Numbered from the stretch's first letter, positions 1 to 7,571 are shown. The stretch is 14,314 nt of DNA from Fibrobacter sp. UBA1313 (GCA_002307115.1 DBTP01000016.1:1-14314), one strand, 5' to 3'. Made by a program: numbers and translations. The notes: generated by a model from the letters alone, not told the origin.

Positions 1-2
1 AC

Positions 3-1400
3 CTTTCCCACATCCAGGCGGTTGTCTTAGATGAAGCCGATGAAATGCTCAATATGGGCTTTATGGAAGACGTTGAGAAAATTCTTAAGGCCATCCCAGA
101 TGCTGCCCAACGCGCCCTTTTTAGTGCAACAATGCCTGTATCCGTTAAAAAGATCATTGATCGTTACTTGGGCAAATACTGCGAAGCTTGCATCGTAGAT
201 AAAACGACGACGGTCGAAAAGGTGAAACAACGATTTATCACCGTTCGCTCCGAGCAAAAAATTGAAGCCCTGACACGCGTTTTGGAAGGCGAAGAATTTG
301 ATGGAATGCTCATTTTTGTGCGCACCAAACAAGCAACAGCAGAACTCGCAGAGCGTTTGGAAGCTCGTGGATTCAGTGCCGCTCCATTGAGTGGCGACTT
401 AGCACAAACACTTCGTGAACGCACCATCAACCGCTTAAAGACTGGAAAGATCGACATTGTGGTCGCAACCGATGTCGCTGCCCGTGGCTTGGATGTGGAT
501 CGTATTACTCACGTTGTGAACTATGATGTTCCCTACGATACAGAATCCTACGTGCACCGCATAGGCCGCACAGGACGTGCCGGGCGTGAAGGAAATGCCA
601 TTCTCTTCATTACCCCTCGCGAACGCAACCTTCTAAAAATGATTGAACGAGCGACGCGTCAACCGATCGAACAAATGTCAATGCCTACAGGGCAACAAAT
701 CAGCGAACGTCGCGTACTTGCATTCCGTAAAAAAATCGCAGACATTATTAGTTCAGAAAACCTAGATGAATTTCGTGGCCTTCTTCAAAAAATTGACGAT
801 GAAGAAACCGTCTCTCTCATTGACATCGCCGCCGCATTGGCCTTCCTCGCTCAGGCAGGACAACCCCTATTCCCCGAATTACAGCCATTGGACACCGCTC
901 CTCGCGAACATGGCTTACGTAGCAAACGTGAAAAATTTGAATCTGAAAATTCTTTTGGCCTTGATCCCGAAGAAAAAGGTCGTTTGCATCGCGAACGTAA
1001 AGATGGACTTGATGGCGTTGAAGAAGGTTTTGAACGCTACTATATGGGCGTTGGACGTGCACAACATGTTTCCCCTGGAGACATCGTGGGCGCTATTGCC
1101 GGTGAAGCAGGAATGGCTTCTTCCGAAATTGGTCGTATCAAATTATTCGATAACTTCAGCACGGTAGAACTTCCTACAGGCATTGCTAGCGAGATCCTCA
1201 ATATTCTCGAAAGAATGCGCATTCGCAATTTCCCCTCTAAATTCCGTTTAATGACCGATGATGCTCCCCCTCAGCGCGACAACGATCGTCCTTTCCGTGG
1301 CGCTAAGACTGGTGGTGGTTTTGCCCGTAAAGAACGTCCTTTCAACGAACGCAGTGGAGACAAGCCATTCCACAAAACACGTCGTTTCGGAAGACATTAA
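3..1400 (+). CDS. deaD: DEAD-box ATP-dependent RNA helicase, CsdA/DeaD type (5' end outside window)
   Basis: ATP-dependent RNA helicase that unwinds RNA duplexes; CsdA/DeaD relatives act in ribosome assembly and RNA decay in the cold. The frame is already open at base 3 and gives 465 residues, so the Q motif and Walker A are upstream of the window. Visible in order: the DEAD box (bases 30-41), motif III SAT (residues 41-43), motif IV (GMLIFVRT), motif V (VATDVAARGLD) and motif VI (HRIGRTGR, about 185-192). A basic, variable linker follows. Residues about 344-417 match the DbpA/CsdA RNA-binding domain (VGRAQHVSPGDIVGAIAGEAG... IKLFDNFSTVELP), which separates this protein from RhlE and SrmB types. 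The last 45 residues are a disordered Arg/Phe/Gly tail with RPF and KPF motifs. The gene ends just before a strong terminator. Helicase identity is certain; CsdA rather than another DbpA-domain helicase is likely. Confidence 0.95.
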   Translation, partial: LSHIQAVVLDEADEMLNMGFMEDVEKILKAIPDAAQRALFSATMPVSVKKIIDRYLGKYCEACIVDKTTTVEKVKQRFITVRSEQKIEALTRVLEGEEFDGMLIFVRTKQATAELAERLEARGFSAAPLSGDLAQTLRERTINRLKTGKIDIVVATDVAARGLDVDRITHVVNYDVPYDTESYVHRIGRTGRAGREGNAILFITPRERNLLKMIERATRQPIEQMSMPTGQQISERRVLAFRKKIADIISSENLDEFRGLLQKIDDEETVSLIDIAAALAFLAQAGQPLFPELQPLDTAPREHGLRSKREKFESENSFGLDPEEKGRLHRERKDGLDGVEEGFERYYMGVGRAQHVSPGDIVGAIAGEAGMASSEIGRIKLFDNFSTVELPTGIASEILNILERMRIRNFPSKFRLMTDDAPPQRDNDRPFRGAKTGGGFARKERPFNERSGDKPFHKTRRFGRH

Positions 1401-1421
1401 AATTCTCTTCTGCTAAATATC

Positions 1422-1452
1422 AAAAGACCTATCCAATGGATAGGTCTTTTTT
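1422..1452. terminator. Bidirectional rho-independent terminator between deaD and aroC
   Basis: A perfect 13-bp stem (1422-1434 with 1438-1450) has a 3-base AAT loop. On the plus strand the stem runs into a T tract (1447-1452), a classical intrinsic terminator 22 bases after the helicase stop. Because the stem starts with AAAA, the minus strand reads the same hairpin followed by TTTT, so it can also stop transcripts from the convergent aroC, whose stop codon is at 1475. Confidence 0.93.
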
Positions 1453-1474
1453 ATTTTCAAAATTTTTATACAAA

Positions 1475-2560
1475 TTAAAAAAGATCGATTCGAGCCCGTT
1501 GTTGCAAAAATAAATCGGCAAGGACAAGGGCTGCCATACTTTCCACAACGACCGGCGCGCGCACAGCGACACAAGGATCGTGACGACCCTTCGCCACAAG
1601 CGTTCCTTTTTCCCCATCTCGACTTACCGTCTCTTGAGGGCGCGAAATTGTCGCCGTGGGTTTAAATGCAACACGGCAAAGAATATCTTCGCCGTTGGAT
1701 ATCCCGCCGAGAACGCCACCCGCATTATTGGTCCGAGTATGAAAGTTCTCTTGTTCCACAAAAATAGGATCATTATGTTCGCTGCCATGCATCCGAGCCC
1801 CCGCAAAACCACTTCCTATTTCAAAACCTTTGCACGCAGGAATACTCAACATCGCCATTGCCAAAAGTGCTTCTACACGATCAAATACAGGTTCCCCAAT
1901 AGCCATCGGGGGACGATGAATAGCGAGGGTTAAAATGCCACCGACACTGTCCTGGTTTTCCTTCGCATCCTTAACCACGGACTCCATTTTTTTACTTACA
2001 CGAACATCTGGGCAATGCACGGGTGAGGCTTCAATGGCCTCACGAGTCACCTCTTTGATGGGCATAGAACTATCGACATTGCCAATACTAGAGACCCACG
2101 CCAAAATTTCTGTTTTGCAAACTTGGGACAAAAGCTTGAGAGCGATCGCTCCCGCAGCGACACGCCCCGCCGTTTCACGAGCAGAACTTCGTCCACCCCC
2201 ACGATAATCTCTAAAACCGTACTTCATATCATAGGTCCAGTCAGCATGACCTGGTCTATACCACTGGATCATATCGCTATAATCATGACTCCGTTGATCT
2301 TCATTCAGAATTAAAAGAGAAATAGGGGTCCCCGTGGTTTTTCCCTCAAATACGCCAGAAAGTATTTCAACTTTATCAGACTCCATTCGAGGAGTCACCA
2401 AGGCGTTCTGACCCGGGCGACGACGATCCAAATATATTTGGATATCATCAGCACAAAGAGGCAGACCCGCAGGGCAGCCATCCACCACAACACCGACTGC
2501 TTTCCCATGAGATTCACCCCAAGAAGAGACAGTAAAAAGCTTTCCAAACACACTTGACAT
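1475..2560 (-). CDS. aroC: Chorismate synthase
   Basis: Last step of the shikimate pathway: converts 5-enolpyruvylshikimate 3-phosphate to chorismate using reduced FMN, in the cytoplasm. The product is 361 residues, the usual family length. All three family signatures are present: GESHGKAVG at 15-23 with the catalytic His18, GGRSSARETAGRVAAG from 122, and GRHDPCVAVRAP at 325-336. The frame stays open 8 codons further upstream, but the family N-terminus is MSS/MxxxxGxxFxVxxxGESHG, so the ATG at 2558-2560 is the start. No Shine-Dalgarno is visible; an extended -10 box lies 6 bases before the ATG, which suggests a leaderless message. The gene stands alone, convergent with the helicase gene and divergent from the exported-protein gene at 2671. 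It has no neighbours from the aromatic amino acid pathway. Confidence 0.97.
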   Translation of the reverse strand: MSSVFGKLFTVSSWGESHGKAVGVVVDGCPAGLPLCADDIQIYLDRRRPGQNALVTPRMESDKVEILSGVFEGKTTGTPISLLILNEDQRSHDYSDMIQWYRPGHADWTYDMKYGFRDYRGGGRSSARETAGRVAAGAIALKLLSQVCKTEILAWVSSIGNVDSSMPIKEVTREAIEASPVHCPDVRVSKKMESVVKDAKENQDSVGGILTLAIHRPPMAIGEPVFDRVEALLAMAMLSIPACKGFEIGSGFAGARMHGSEHNDPIFVEQENFHTRTNNAGGVLGGISNGEDILCRVAFKPTATISRPQETVSRDGEKGTLVAKGRHDPCVAVRAPVVVESMAALVLADLFLQQRARIDLF

Positions 2561-2566
2561 AGGAAT

Positions 2567-2575
2567 AATATAACA
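2567..2575 (-). promoter_or_regulatory. Putative extended -10 promoter of aroC (leaderless)
   Basis: Read on the minus strand this is TGTTATATT, a TGn extended -10 element with hexamer TATATT. Six bases separate it from the aroC ATG, so transcription would begin at or next to the start codon. No good -35 box is seen, which is common for extended -10 promoters. Inferred from pattern only. Confidence 0.5.
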
Positions 2576-2651
2576 AAAACACAAAAATCATACCCTTTTT
2601 TGTGAGTCTACACGTCCCAAATCCCCGTCTCCTTTACTATGTTTGATTTTG

Positions 2652-2660
2652 TGTTAGGAT
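2652..2660 (+). promoter_or_regulatory. Putative extended -10 promoter of the exported-protein gene at 2671
   Basis: TGTTAGGAT fits a TGn extended -10 element. A weak -35-like TTTACT lies at 2633-2638 with a 16-base spacer. The hexamer ends 10 bases before the ATG, so the leader would be only about 3-4 bases, leaving no room for a Shine-Dalgarno site. Pattern-based inference. Confidence 0.42.
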
Positions 2661-2670
2661 CAACTGAGTT

Positions 2671-3240
2671 ATGAAAAAAAACATTTTTGCAATTCTCATT
2701 TTGTTAGCCTCACAGGTTTGGGCCCAATCTACGAATGGGTTTGCCAATATTGATTTCGGTCTAGATCGAGAAAATGTTATTGAAGATATCATGAAACTTG
2801 GGTATGATCCTCTCGGAGAAGTCGAATCAGGGGATCGTGTAGTCATTCCGGTTTATATGTTGGGAGATCTTCCTGTTCAAGTTGATTTTTTGTTTAACAA
2901 AAACAACAAATTTTTTGCATTTGAGATTCGCACTGGCCGCATGGAATCTGATAGACTCCCCAAAGTATTTGAAGCTCTGGACTATATGTCTGACCAATTT
3001 GCACTTAAGTATGGAACCAAATACAAAATCACTTTATTGCAAGAAGCGGACATAAAGCCAGGAGTTCATAATCTTTACCGTCAATGGATCGCACACAAAT
3101 CGCTGAATATTTATACAGCGATCATCCTCAAAGACGGACGTTATTATTCCGTTGGTTCTGTGACCAATCGGAATTTGGCTAAAGAAGAAAAATCATCCAA
3201 AGCCGCTCCTCGTAAAACGTCCAAAGCCCCAAGCTTCTAG
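2671..3240 (+). CDS. Unrecognised exported (periplasmic) protein
   Basis: A 189-residue protein I do not recognise. It starts with a typical Sec signal peptide: MKKN, a hydrophobic core (about 5-15) and a likely cleavage after VWA at residue 18. The mature part alternates polar and hydrophobic residues as in a mixed alpha/beta fold (for example FANIDFGLDRENV, VQVDFLFN, KFFAFEIRTGR, NIYTAIILKDGRYY) and has no cysteine, so no disulfide and no lipid anchor. The opening, with a conserved-looking IDFGL followed by a helix, resembles small periplasmic proteins that repeat such a motif, but this is not enough to name a family. The last 20 or so residues are a Lys/Ser/Pro-rich, probably disordered tail. 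It is monocistronic, divergent from aroC and convergent with the cytochrome gene. Confidence 0.85.
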   Translation: MKKNIFAILILLASQVWAQSTNGFANIDFGLDRENVIEDIMKLGYDPLGEVESGDRVVIPVYMLGDLPVQVDFLFNKNNKFFAFEIRTGRMESDRLPKVFEALDYMSDQFALKYGTKYKITLLQEADIKPGVHNLYRQWIAHKSLNIYTAIILKDGRYYSVGSVTNRNLAKEEKSSKAAPRKTSKAPSF

Positions 3241-3270
3241 GTCCGTGTAGCCAGCTCCGCAAAGCCTAAT

Positions 3271-3285
3271 GTTCCCCAGTGGAAC
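3271..3285. terminator. Small inverted repeat between convergent genes
   Basis: GTTCC and GGAAC pair perfectly around a 5-base loop, in the 94-base gap between two convergent genes. The stem is only 5 bp and no clear T run follows on either strand, so terminator function is a guess based mainly on location. Confidence 0.25.
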
Positions 3286-3334
3286 CGAATTTAATCTTAG
3301 AAAAAGAATTTTTAACGGCCCCCCCAAAAAAAAA

Positions 3335-3790
3335 TTATTGGGGTAACGTTTGAGCAAACCCAGCAATATCAATCATGTCTTTTAATTCTATTTCATCAAA
3401 ATAGGGTAGCATTCCTCTTTTTTTATCTCCAAAATTCATCATATACCAAAACGTTGGAATATCGTTTGCAGCCCTAGTTCCAATAAAAATTGGGTTTCGA
3501 GCATCTTTTGAAAAATTAACCCGTCTTCCGTCATCCCCATGACAGGCTTTACAATTTTTAAGGAATAATTCGCGTCCTCGTTCAAAATTTGCCCCTCTAA
3601 TTTTGCTTTTCTCATCCAAGAGACGATAGACCAAATAAGCCATGCGCGCATCTTCCTTGGTAAGGGTATCTCCAATAGACCCCGGAGCGGGGCGATCCAA
3701 ATCCTCAGCCCACACGTCCAAACCGAGAACACTCACGTAAACAAAAATGGCGGTAAAAGCAATAATAGATGAAATTCCTGTGATCTTCAT
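3335..3790 (-). CDS. Small monohaem cytochrome c, exported or membrane-anchored
   Basis: A class I-like c-type cytochrome of 151 residues that would carry electrons in the periplasm. The haem-binding motif CKACH is at residues 80-84 (Cys80, Cys83, His84), in the usual context ANFERGRELFLKNCKACHGDDGRR. Met127 in GMLPYF is the probable sixth ligand, at the normal distance. A hydrophobic segment at about 5-25 is either a cleavable signal (possible cut after VWA at residue 28) or an N-terminal anchor. The sequence between about 30 and 70 is a charged spacer. The gene is not next to an oxidase, reductase or cytochrome maturation gene, so its partner is unknown. It is divergent from the esterase gene. 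AGGGG lies only 3 bases before the ATG, too close for a standard Shine-Dalgarno site. A cytochrome c is notable in a lineage best known for fermentation. Confidence 0.92.
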   Translation of the reverse strand: MKITGISSIIAFTAIFVYVSVLGLDVWAEDLDRPAPGSIGDTLTKEDARMAYLVYRLLDEKSKIRGANFERGRELFLKNCKACHGDDGRRVNFSKDARNPIFIGTRAANDIPTFWYMMNFGDKKRGMLPYFDEIELKDMIDIAGFAQTLPQ

Positions 3791-3851
3791 TGTCCCCTAA
3801 AATACATTTATTTCTAGCGCTTCCCGTAGACGCAATTCAAGACAATTCATG

Positions 3852-3857
3852 TATATT
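3852..3857 (+). promoter_or_regulatory. Possible -10 box of the esterase gene
   Basis: TATATT ends exactly 6 bases before the ATG at 3864, the same geometry as at aroC, and no Shine-Dalgarno sequence precedes that ATG. If it is the promoter, the ATG at 3849 cannot be the start. No convincing -35 is seen. Confidence 0.33.
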
Positions 3858-3863
3858 GATGGC

Positions 3864-4928
3864 ATGCACAATAACCTGATTTTTTCCACTCTTTTTATCT
3901 TAGTTTCCACAATGCTCACATTTGCAGAAATACCGCTGGATTTAAAGTTAGACCCTCAATACTATGGGCGTTGGCTTATTGAAGATTCCGTTGTTCGCAC
4001 AAGTTCCCCTGGTGCAGCGATTCAATTTTCTTTTAAAGGAACTAAAATTGTTGCCGAAATTGAAGGGAACAGTTATTGGAAAGTAGAAATAGATAATAAA
4101 GAATACCCCAGTCTTTTAACGAACACTCGAAAAAAATATATGGTAGTTCAAGGACTCCCGGCAAAAAAGCATGTCATTACCCTCACTCGAAAATCAGAAT
4201 GCGTCAACGAAGAAATCCGTGTGTATTCTATTCTTCTAGAGTCGAAAAGCATTCCTAAGGAAGCTCTACAATCCAACAATCGTCGACTGGAATTCATCGG
4301 TGATTCTTATACGGTTGGCTATGGAAATGAAGCGCGTAATTCCAATGATGGAAATCCATTTTCTAAGACAAACACCACTAAAAGTTTTGCCTATCTTTTA
4401 GCCAAAAGTTTTAAGGCCGATTTCCAGATCAACGCATTTAGTGGACGGGGACTTGTTAGAAATTACGAAGACATCACTCCGGAATGGACTATTCCGAAAT
4501 TATATGAATACACCATTCCAGGGGTCGCGATGGAAGGGAACTCCCCAAAATGGAACTTTGAAAGTTGGCATCCCCAAGTCATCGTCATTTTTGTGGGTAT
4601 AAATGATTGGCAAGGGAAACCCCCATATCCATCTGCAGTAGCCTTTGATAAGGCTTATGCCGAGCTGCTCAAAACACTCCGTTCACGACATCCAGGGGTT
4701 CAATTTTTGTTACTTGCAACCCATGTCTGGCCTTTAGATGAAATGATTCTTCGTGTGCAAACAGTCTTTAATGACGAAATTAAGAATGGCCATAAAGATG
4801 TTACTTTTATGACCGTATCTACAGAGAATACGGCTCTTGATGGGCACCCCAGCTTACATGCACATAAGAAATTGGCAAATGAATTAAGGCCCATCATAGG
4901 AAAGCTCGGAAAATGGCTTTCCAAGTAG
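3864..4928 (+). CDS. Secreted SGNH-family carbohydrate esterase, CE2-like (acetyl-xylan/glucomannan esterase type)
   Basis: Probably removes acetyl groups from hemicellulose outside the cytoplasm. Numbering from the ATG at 3864: a signal peptide (1-21, likely cut after TFA); an N-terminal beta-sandwich at about 30-130 (YYGRWLIEDS, VRTSSPGAAIQFSFKGTKI, YWKVEIDNKEY), as in the CE2 jelly-roll domain; then an SGNH hydrolase domain. Block I is EFIGDSYTVGYGNE with Ser148, block II is FSGRG near 194, block III is VGINDW with Asn247, and block V is DGHPS with Asp326 and His328. The two-domain order is what defines CE2 against other GDSL esterases. The frame also opens at ATG 3849, giving 359 instead of 354 residues; I prefer 3864 because it gives a cleaner signal peptide and lies 6 bases after a TATATT box. 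Substrate is inferred from the family. Confidence 0.88.
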   Translation: MHNNLIFSTLFILVSTMLTFAEIPLDLKLDPQYYGRWLIEDSVVRTSSPGAAIQFSFKGTKIVAEIEGNSYWKVEIDNKEYPSLLTNTRKKYMVVQGLPAKKHVITLTRKSECVNEEIRVYSILLESKSIPKEALQSNNRRLEFIGDSYTVGYGNEARNSNDGNPFSKTNTTKSFAYLLAKSFKADFQINAFSGRGLVRNYEDITPEWTIPKLYEYTIPGVAMEGNSPKWNFESWHPQVIVIFVGINDWQGKPPYPSAVAFDKAYAELLKTLRSRHPGVQFLLLATHVWPLDEMILRVQTVFNDEIKNGHKDVTFMTVSTENTALDGHPSLHAHKKLANELRPIIGKLGKWLSK

Positions 4929-5024
4929 TGTATTTTTTTGTCTGTATTTCTTGATGGATTCTGGAACTCTTCTTGCCCTTTTAATATATTTTGCATCTAA
5001 AGATGAATTATTTTTGAGCACTCT

Positions 5025-6350
5025 ATGAAGACTCTACTGCTAAAAATCGCTTTTTTATTCAGGATCAACATCCTGATTTTCGCACTGTTGTCGCTGACAA
5101 TAGTGGCGATTTTGGCGTACCGTCAAGGCATGGATTCTATCTACACAATCAACCCCGCAACGTACCCTTACATTGTGGCGTTGACAGATTCCGTTGATGG
5201 AGGCAATTCCGTAATCAATATGATTCGGACGGACTCCTCTATCATCATGGACTATGAATTACGCGAAGGATATGCCTATCCATATGCCAGTATTCAAATT
5301 TACTTGGGGGATGGAAAAACTCACGGTAAAGATCTGTCTGCGTACGACAGTGTATTTCTCTGGATAAAACCTCGCGGTGAAGGATCGGTTCGTCTCTACT
5401 TACGCGGATGGGACAGCACTATTTCAAAAATTGATAACCAAGCGTCCCTAAAATTTAATGAACTTGAGTTCTTCCCATTAGAGGAAACTTATCCGGCCGT
5501 ATTTGTGCCTTCTGAATTTCGTGTCGCTGGTTGGTGGGTTTCTCAAAACAACGTGAGCGCACACAAAGCACGCGTTGATATATCCAACATCCCCCTCATT
5601 GAAATTCAAACAGGCACTGGCGCTCCCTTGGGTTATGGAACCTTGGAAATCATGGGAATTCGATTCAAGGGAAAAATCATTTCTCAGTTGTCTTTGACCA
5701 CTGGTCTCGTCGCCATCTGGTTCATAACGTTCTTTATCATACTAATCATTCGCTTCTTTGATTACAGCAAGGAACGCGCGGCGAACCGCAAGAAACGTGA
5801 AGAATTAGAAAAAAATTTGAAGGCCTTGGAAATCGAAAAAGCTGATTTTGAAAAATCCAGTAAAGAAGATCCGCTCACAGGGTGTCTCAACCGTGCTGGA
5901 TTCAGTAGTATCCTTACTCGAGAGCAAGAACGACTCAACAAAAATGGAAGTCCCCTATCCTACATCATTTTGGATATTGATCGCTTTAAGGATGTTAATG
6001 ACACCTTTGGTCATAGTGTAGGCGATGAAGTACTCGTGAATTTGTCAAAATTAGTTCAAAGTCGCATTCGCAATACGGATGCATTAGTCCGTTGGGGCGG
6101 TGAAGAATTCGTAGTTCTTTGCAGTGATACTCCATTGCAAAATGCTCAGTTCCTCGCAGAAAAGCTCCGTCAAAATATTGAGAATACTGAACTGATTTCT
6201 CAACAGAAAGTAACTTGCTCTTTTGGTGTTGCCGAAATGATTCCTGGTGAGGATTCCAAAAAATTATTTGAGCGTGCGGACAAAGCGCTATATGCATCGA
6301 AGCAAGGTGGCCGAAATCGCGTGACTAGCGCGTCTTATAAGAAACATTAA
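5025..6350 (+). CDS. Membrane diguanylate cyclase (GGDEF) with periplasmic carbohydrate-binding-like sensor domain
   Basis: Makes cyclic di-GMP from two GTP in response to an outside signal. 441 residues in order: membrane helix about 10-32; periplasmic domain about 40-216, rich in beta strands; second membrane helix about 223-245; a charged coiled-coil linker about 247-279; GGDEF domain 280-435. The active site reads GGEEF at 358-362, with metal-binding Asp317/Asp319 in ILDIDRFKDVND and the usual DPLTGCLNR opening. R349-N-T-D352 forms an RxxD inhibitory I-site at the standard spacing, so product inhibition is expected. No EAL domain. The periplasmic domain resembles the jelly-roll at the C-terminus of the lipoprotein at 8405-9529 (DLSAYDSV...GSVRLYLRGW versus DFTALDSI...GKLRVSLENW), which suggests a glycan ligand. 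No Shine-Dalgarno site is visible. A lipoprotein gene follows after 3 bases. Confidence 0.95.
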   Translation: MKTLLLKIAFLFRINILIFALLSLTIVAILAYRQGMDSIYTINPATYPYIVALTDSVDGGNSVINMIRTDSSIIMDYELREGYAYPYASIQIYLGDGKTHGKDLSAYDSVFLWIKPRGEGSVRLYLRGWDSTISKIDNQASLKFNELEFFPLEETYPAVFVPSEFRVAGWWVSQNNVSAHKARVDISNIPLIEIQTGTGAPLGYGTLEIMGIRFKGKIISQLSLTTGLVAIWFITFFIILIIRFFDYSKERAANRKKREELEKNLKALEIEKADFEKSSKEDPLTGCLNRAGFSSILTREQERLNKNGSPLSYIILDIDRFKDVNDTFGHSVGDEVLVNLSKLVQSRIRNTDALVRWGGEEFVVLCSDTPLQNAQFLAEKLRQNIENTELISQQKVTCSFGVAEMIPGEDSKKLFERADKALYASKQGGRNRVTSASYKKH

Positions 6351-6353
6351 TCA

Positions 6354-6833
6354 ATGAAAAAAGTTATTGCATTAAGTATTCTACTTCTTCTTGTAAGTTG
6401 TGCAAAAAAAGGACCGGACTTTGTACCGCTCACATTAAATTGGTTCGTCTACTCTGGAGATATTTTCGCCTTTGGCAAAGAGGTGGCCATTGAACCTGTA
6501 GATGACGCATTTTCGACAAAATGCATCATTGCCATGACTCAAGCTTTAATGGAAGCTCCAACGATACAAGCCCACGCGGAAGATGGAATGGAGTTTAATG
6601 TCCAATACTTCGGTTATCACAGGTCTGGGGAAACAAACATTCAGTTTCGCGGTTCCTGTCAATATTCTGATAACGACATTGACTTCGAAAAGAGGCCTAT
6701 GATTTTGGACCCTAAACCCGTTAGGGAAGGCTGTTCTTGGAGTGCTCGTTGCACGGACTCAGGGAAAATAAAAGACCTTGATTTTTTAGGTTCTATCGGC
6801 AAAGTCCAGCGAAAAAAGCACCTAGGCCAATAG
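6354..6833 (+). CDS. Small unrecognised lipoprotein, cotranscribed with the diguanylate cyclase
   Basis: A 159-residue protein of unknown family. MKKVIALSILLLLVSC is a clear lipoprotein signal with lipobox LVSC, so Cys16 is the lipidated residue and the protein sits on a Gram-negative membrane facing the periplasm or outside. Four further cysteines (57, 102, 127, 133) could form two disulfides, and Cys127/Cys133 lie close together in GCSWSARC. The C-terminal end is lysine-rich and short. Only 3 bases separate it from the cyclase stop codon, with no Shine-Dalgarno site, so it is almost certainly on the same transcript and may be translationally coupled. The pairing hints that it may modify or accompany the cyclase sensor, but nothing in the sequence proves this. 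Confidence 0.85.
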   Translation: MKKVIALSILLLLVSCAKKGPDFVPLTLNWFVYSGDIFAFGKEVAIEPVDDAFSTKCIIAMTQALMEAPTIQAHAEDGMEFNVQYFGYHRSGETNIQFRGSCQYSDNDIDFEKRPMILDPKPVREGCSWSARCTDSGKIKDLDFLGSIGKVQRKKHLGQ

Positions 6834-6874
6834 TTTATAGCGTCAAAAAAATCCCATCCTAGTGAAAATTTACT

Positions 6875-6880
6875 TAGATT
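6875..6880 (+). promoter_or_regulatory. Possible -10 box of the membrane-protein gene at 6887
   Basis: TAGATT lies 6 bases before the ATG at 6887, again consistent with transcription beginning at the start codon. There is no TG extension and no clear -35, so this is weak alone and counts mainly as part of the pattern seen at other genes in the window. Confidence 0.28.
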
Positions 6881-6886
6881 GGGAAT

Positions 6887-7507
6887 ATGGACACACTCTC
6901 TCTTTTCAAAATCGATTACCAACGTCTCGCATTAATGCTATTCGATGCACTTTTAATTGCATTCGCCGTGGTACTTGCTGACGTTGTGGCTTTTGTGGGA
7001 GATTTCTCTATTTTAGTTCAAATTCAAGCGTTTTATACAATGCTTCTCTATTGGTTGGGAACGCTCTTAGTCTTTGCCTATGGTAATCTTTATGCTAAAC
7101 AATCAATATCCTTTACACACCAAGATCTTAAATGGCTAGCCATGATGAATGTCTATGTTGTAGGGGCCGTTTTTCTTACTCAATATGTTTTGAATCCTAT
7201 TTACTGGCTTTTTGCTCTATTGTTTATGCTATCCTCCTTTATTGTTCGTACCATAAATTCCGTGATCTGCGTACTACAAAAGAAAAAACTGGATATTTTA
7301 GTACTCGCGATCATTCCTTTTGCCCTTGGAGCACTTGTTTCTTTAGTGCTAACACCCATTATTGCACCATGGGCTCCCCTCCCCGAAAAAGCGGTCCAAG
7401 TCCCCATGCTTGCCACATTCCTTTATTTTGTCTATAGTACAGTATTGCTCGCTCTAGGACGCTATTTCCAGGCATGGATCGTTTTAAAGTATAAAAAGCC
7501 GTTGTAA
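6887..7507 (+). CDS. Six-helix integral membrane protein of unknown function
   Basis: 206 residues with six predicted membrane helices at about 14-36, 46-66, 84-102, 104-126, 136-158 and 172-190, with no signal peptide and a short basic C-terminus. The first four helices, and phrases such as LALMLFDALLIAFAVVLADVV and NLYAKQSISFTHQDLKWLAM, recall the N-terminal membrane domain of FlaA1/CapD-type nucleotide-sugar epimerases and related polysaccharide enzymes (short loops, a GLY-like motif, then an amphipathic stretch). No catalytic domain follows here, so if the resemblance is real this is a free-standing membrane module. Gaps of 53 bases before and 64 bases after separate it from its neighbours, so it may have its own promoter. 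Function unknown; the CapD resemblance is tentative. Confidence 0.85.
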   Translation: MDTLSLFKIDYQRLALMLFDALLIAFAVVLADVVAFVGDFSILVQIQAFYTMLLYWLGTLLVFAYGNLYAKQSISFTHQDLKWLAMMNVYVVGAVFLTQYVLNPIYWLFALLFMLSSFIVRTINSVICVLQKKKLDILVLAIIPFALGALVSLVLTPIIAPWAPLPEKAVQVPMLATFLYFVYSTVLLALGRYFQAWIVLKYKKPL

Positions 7508-7555
7508 TCTGAGACAACAGTTCGTCTATAATCCACTCTAAAGGAACCCCTTTGT

Positions 7556-7564
7556 TGGTATCTT
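7556..7564 (+). promoter_or_regulatory. Putative extended -10 promoter of the TIGR02147-lipoprotein pair
   Basis: TGGTATCTT is a TGn extended -10 element. The hexamer ends 7 bases before the GTG start at 7572, so the message would start at or within a base of the start codon. No Shine-Dalgarno site precedes the GTG. Confidence 0.45.
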
Positions 7565-7571
7565 TATTTTT

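Noticed and set aside
766..1167. A 133-codon plus-strand frame inside the helicase gene
   Set aside because: It lies in a different frame within the well-conserved helicase C-terminal region and shows no family motif.
2561..2584. Eight extra codons upstream of aroC
   Set aside because: The family N-terminus begins at MSSVFG; the extension would put the coding start upstream of the likely -10 box.
4907..4938. GGAAA/TTTCC stem plus T run at the end of the esterase gene as a terminator
   Set aside because: The stem is only 5 bp, lies inside the coding sequence, and the T run is about 10 bases away, too far for an intrinsic terminator.
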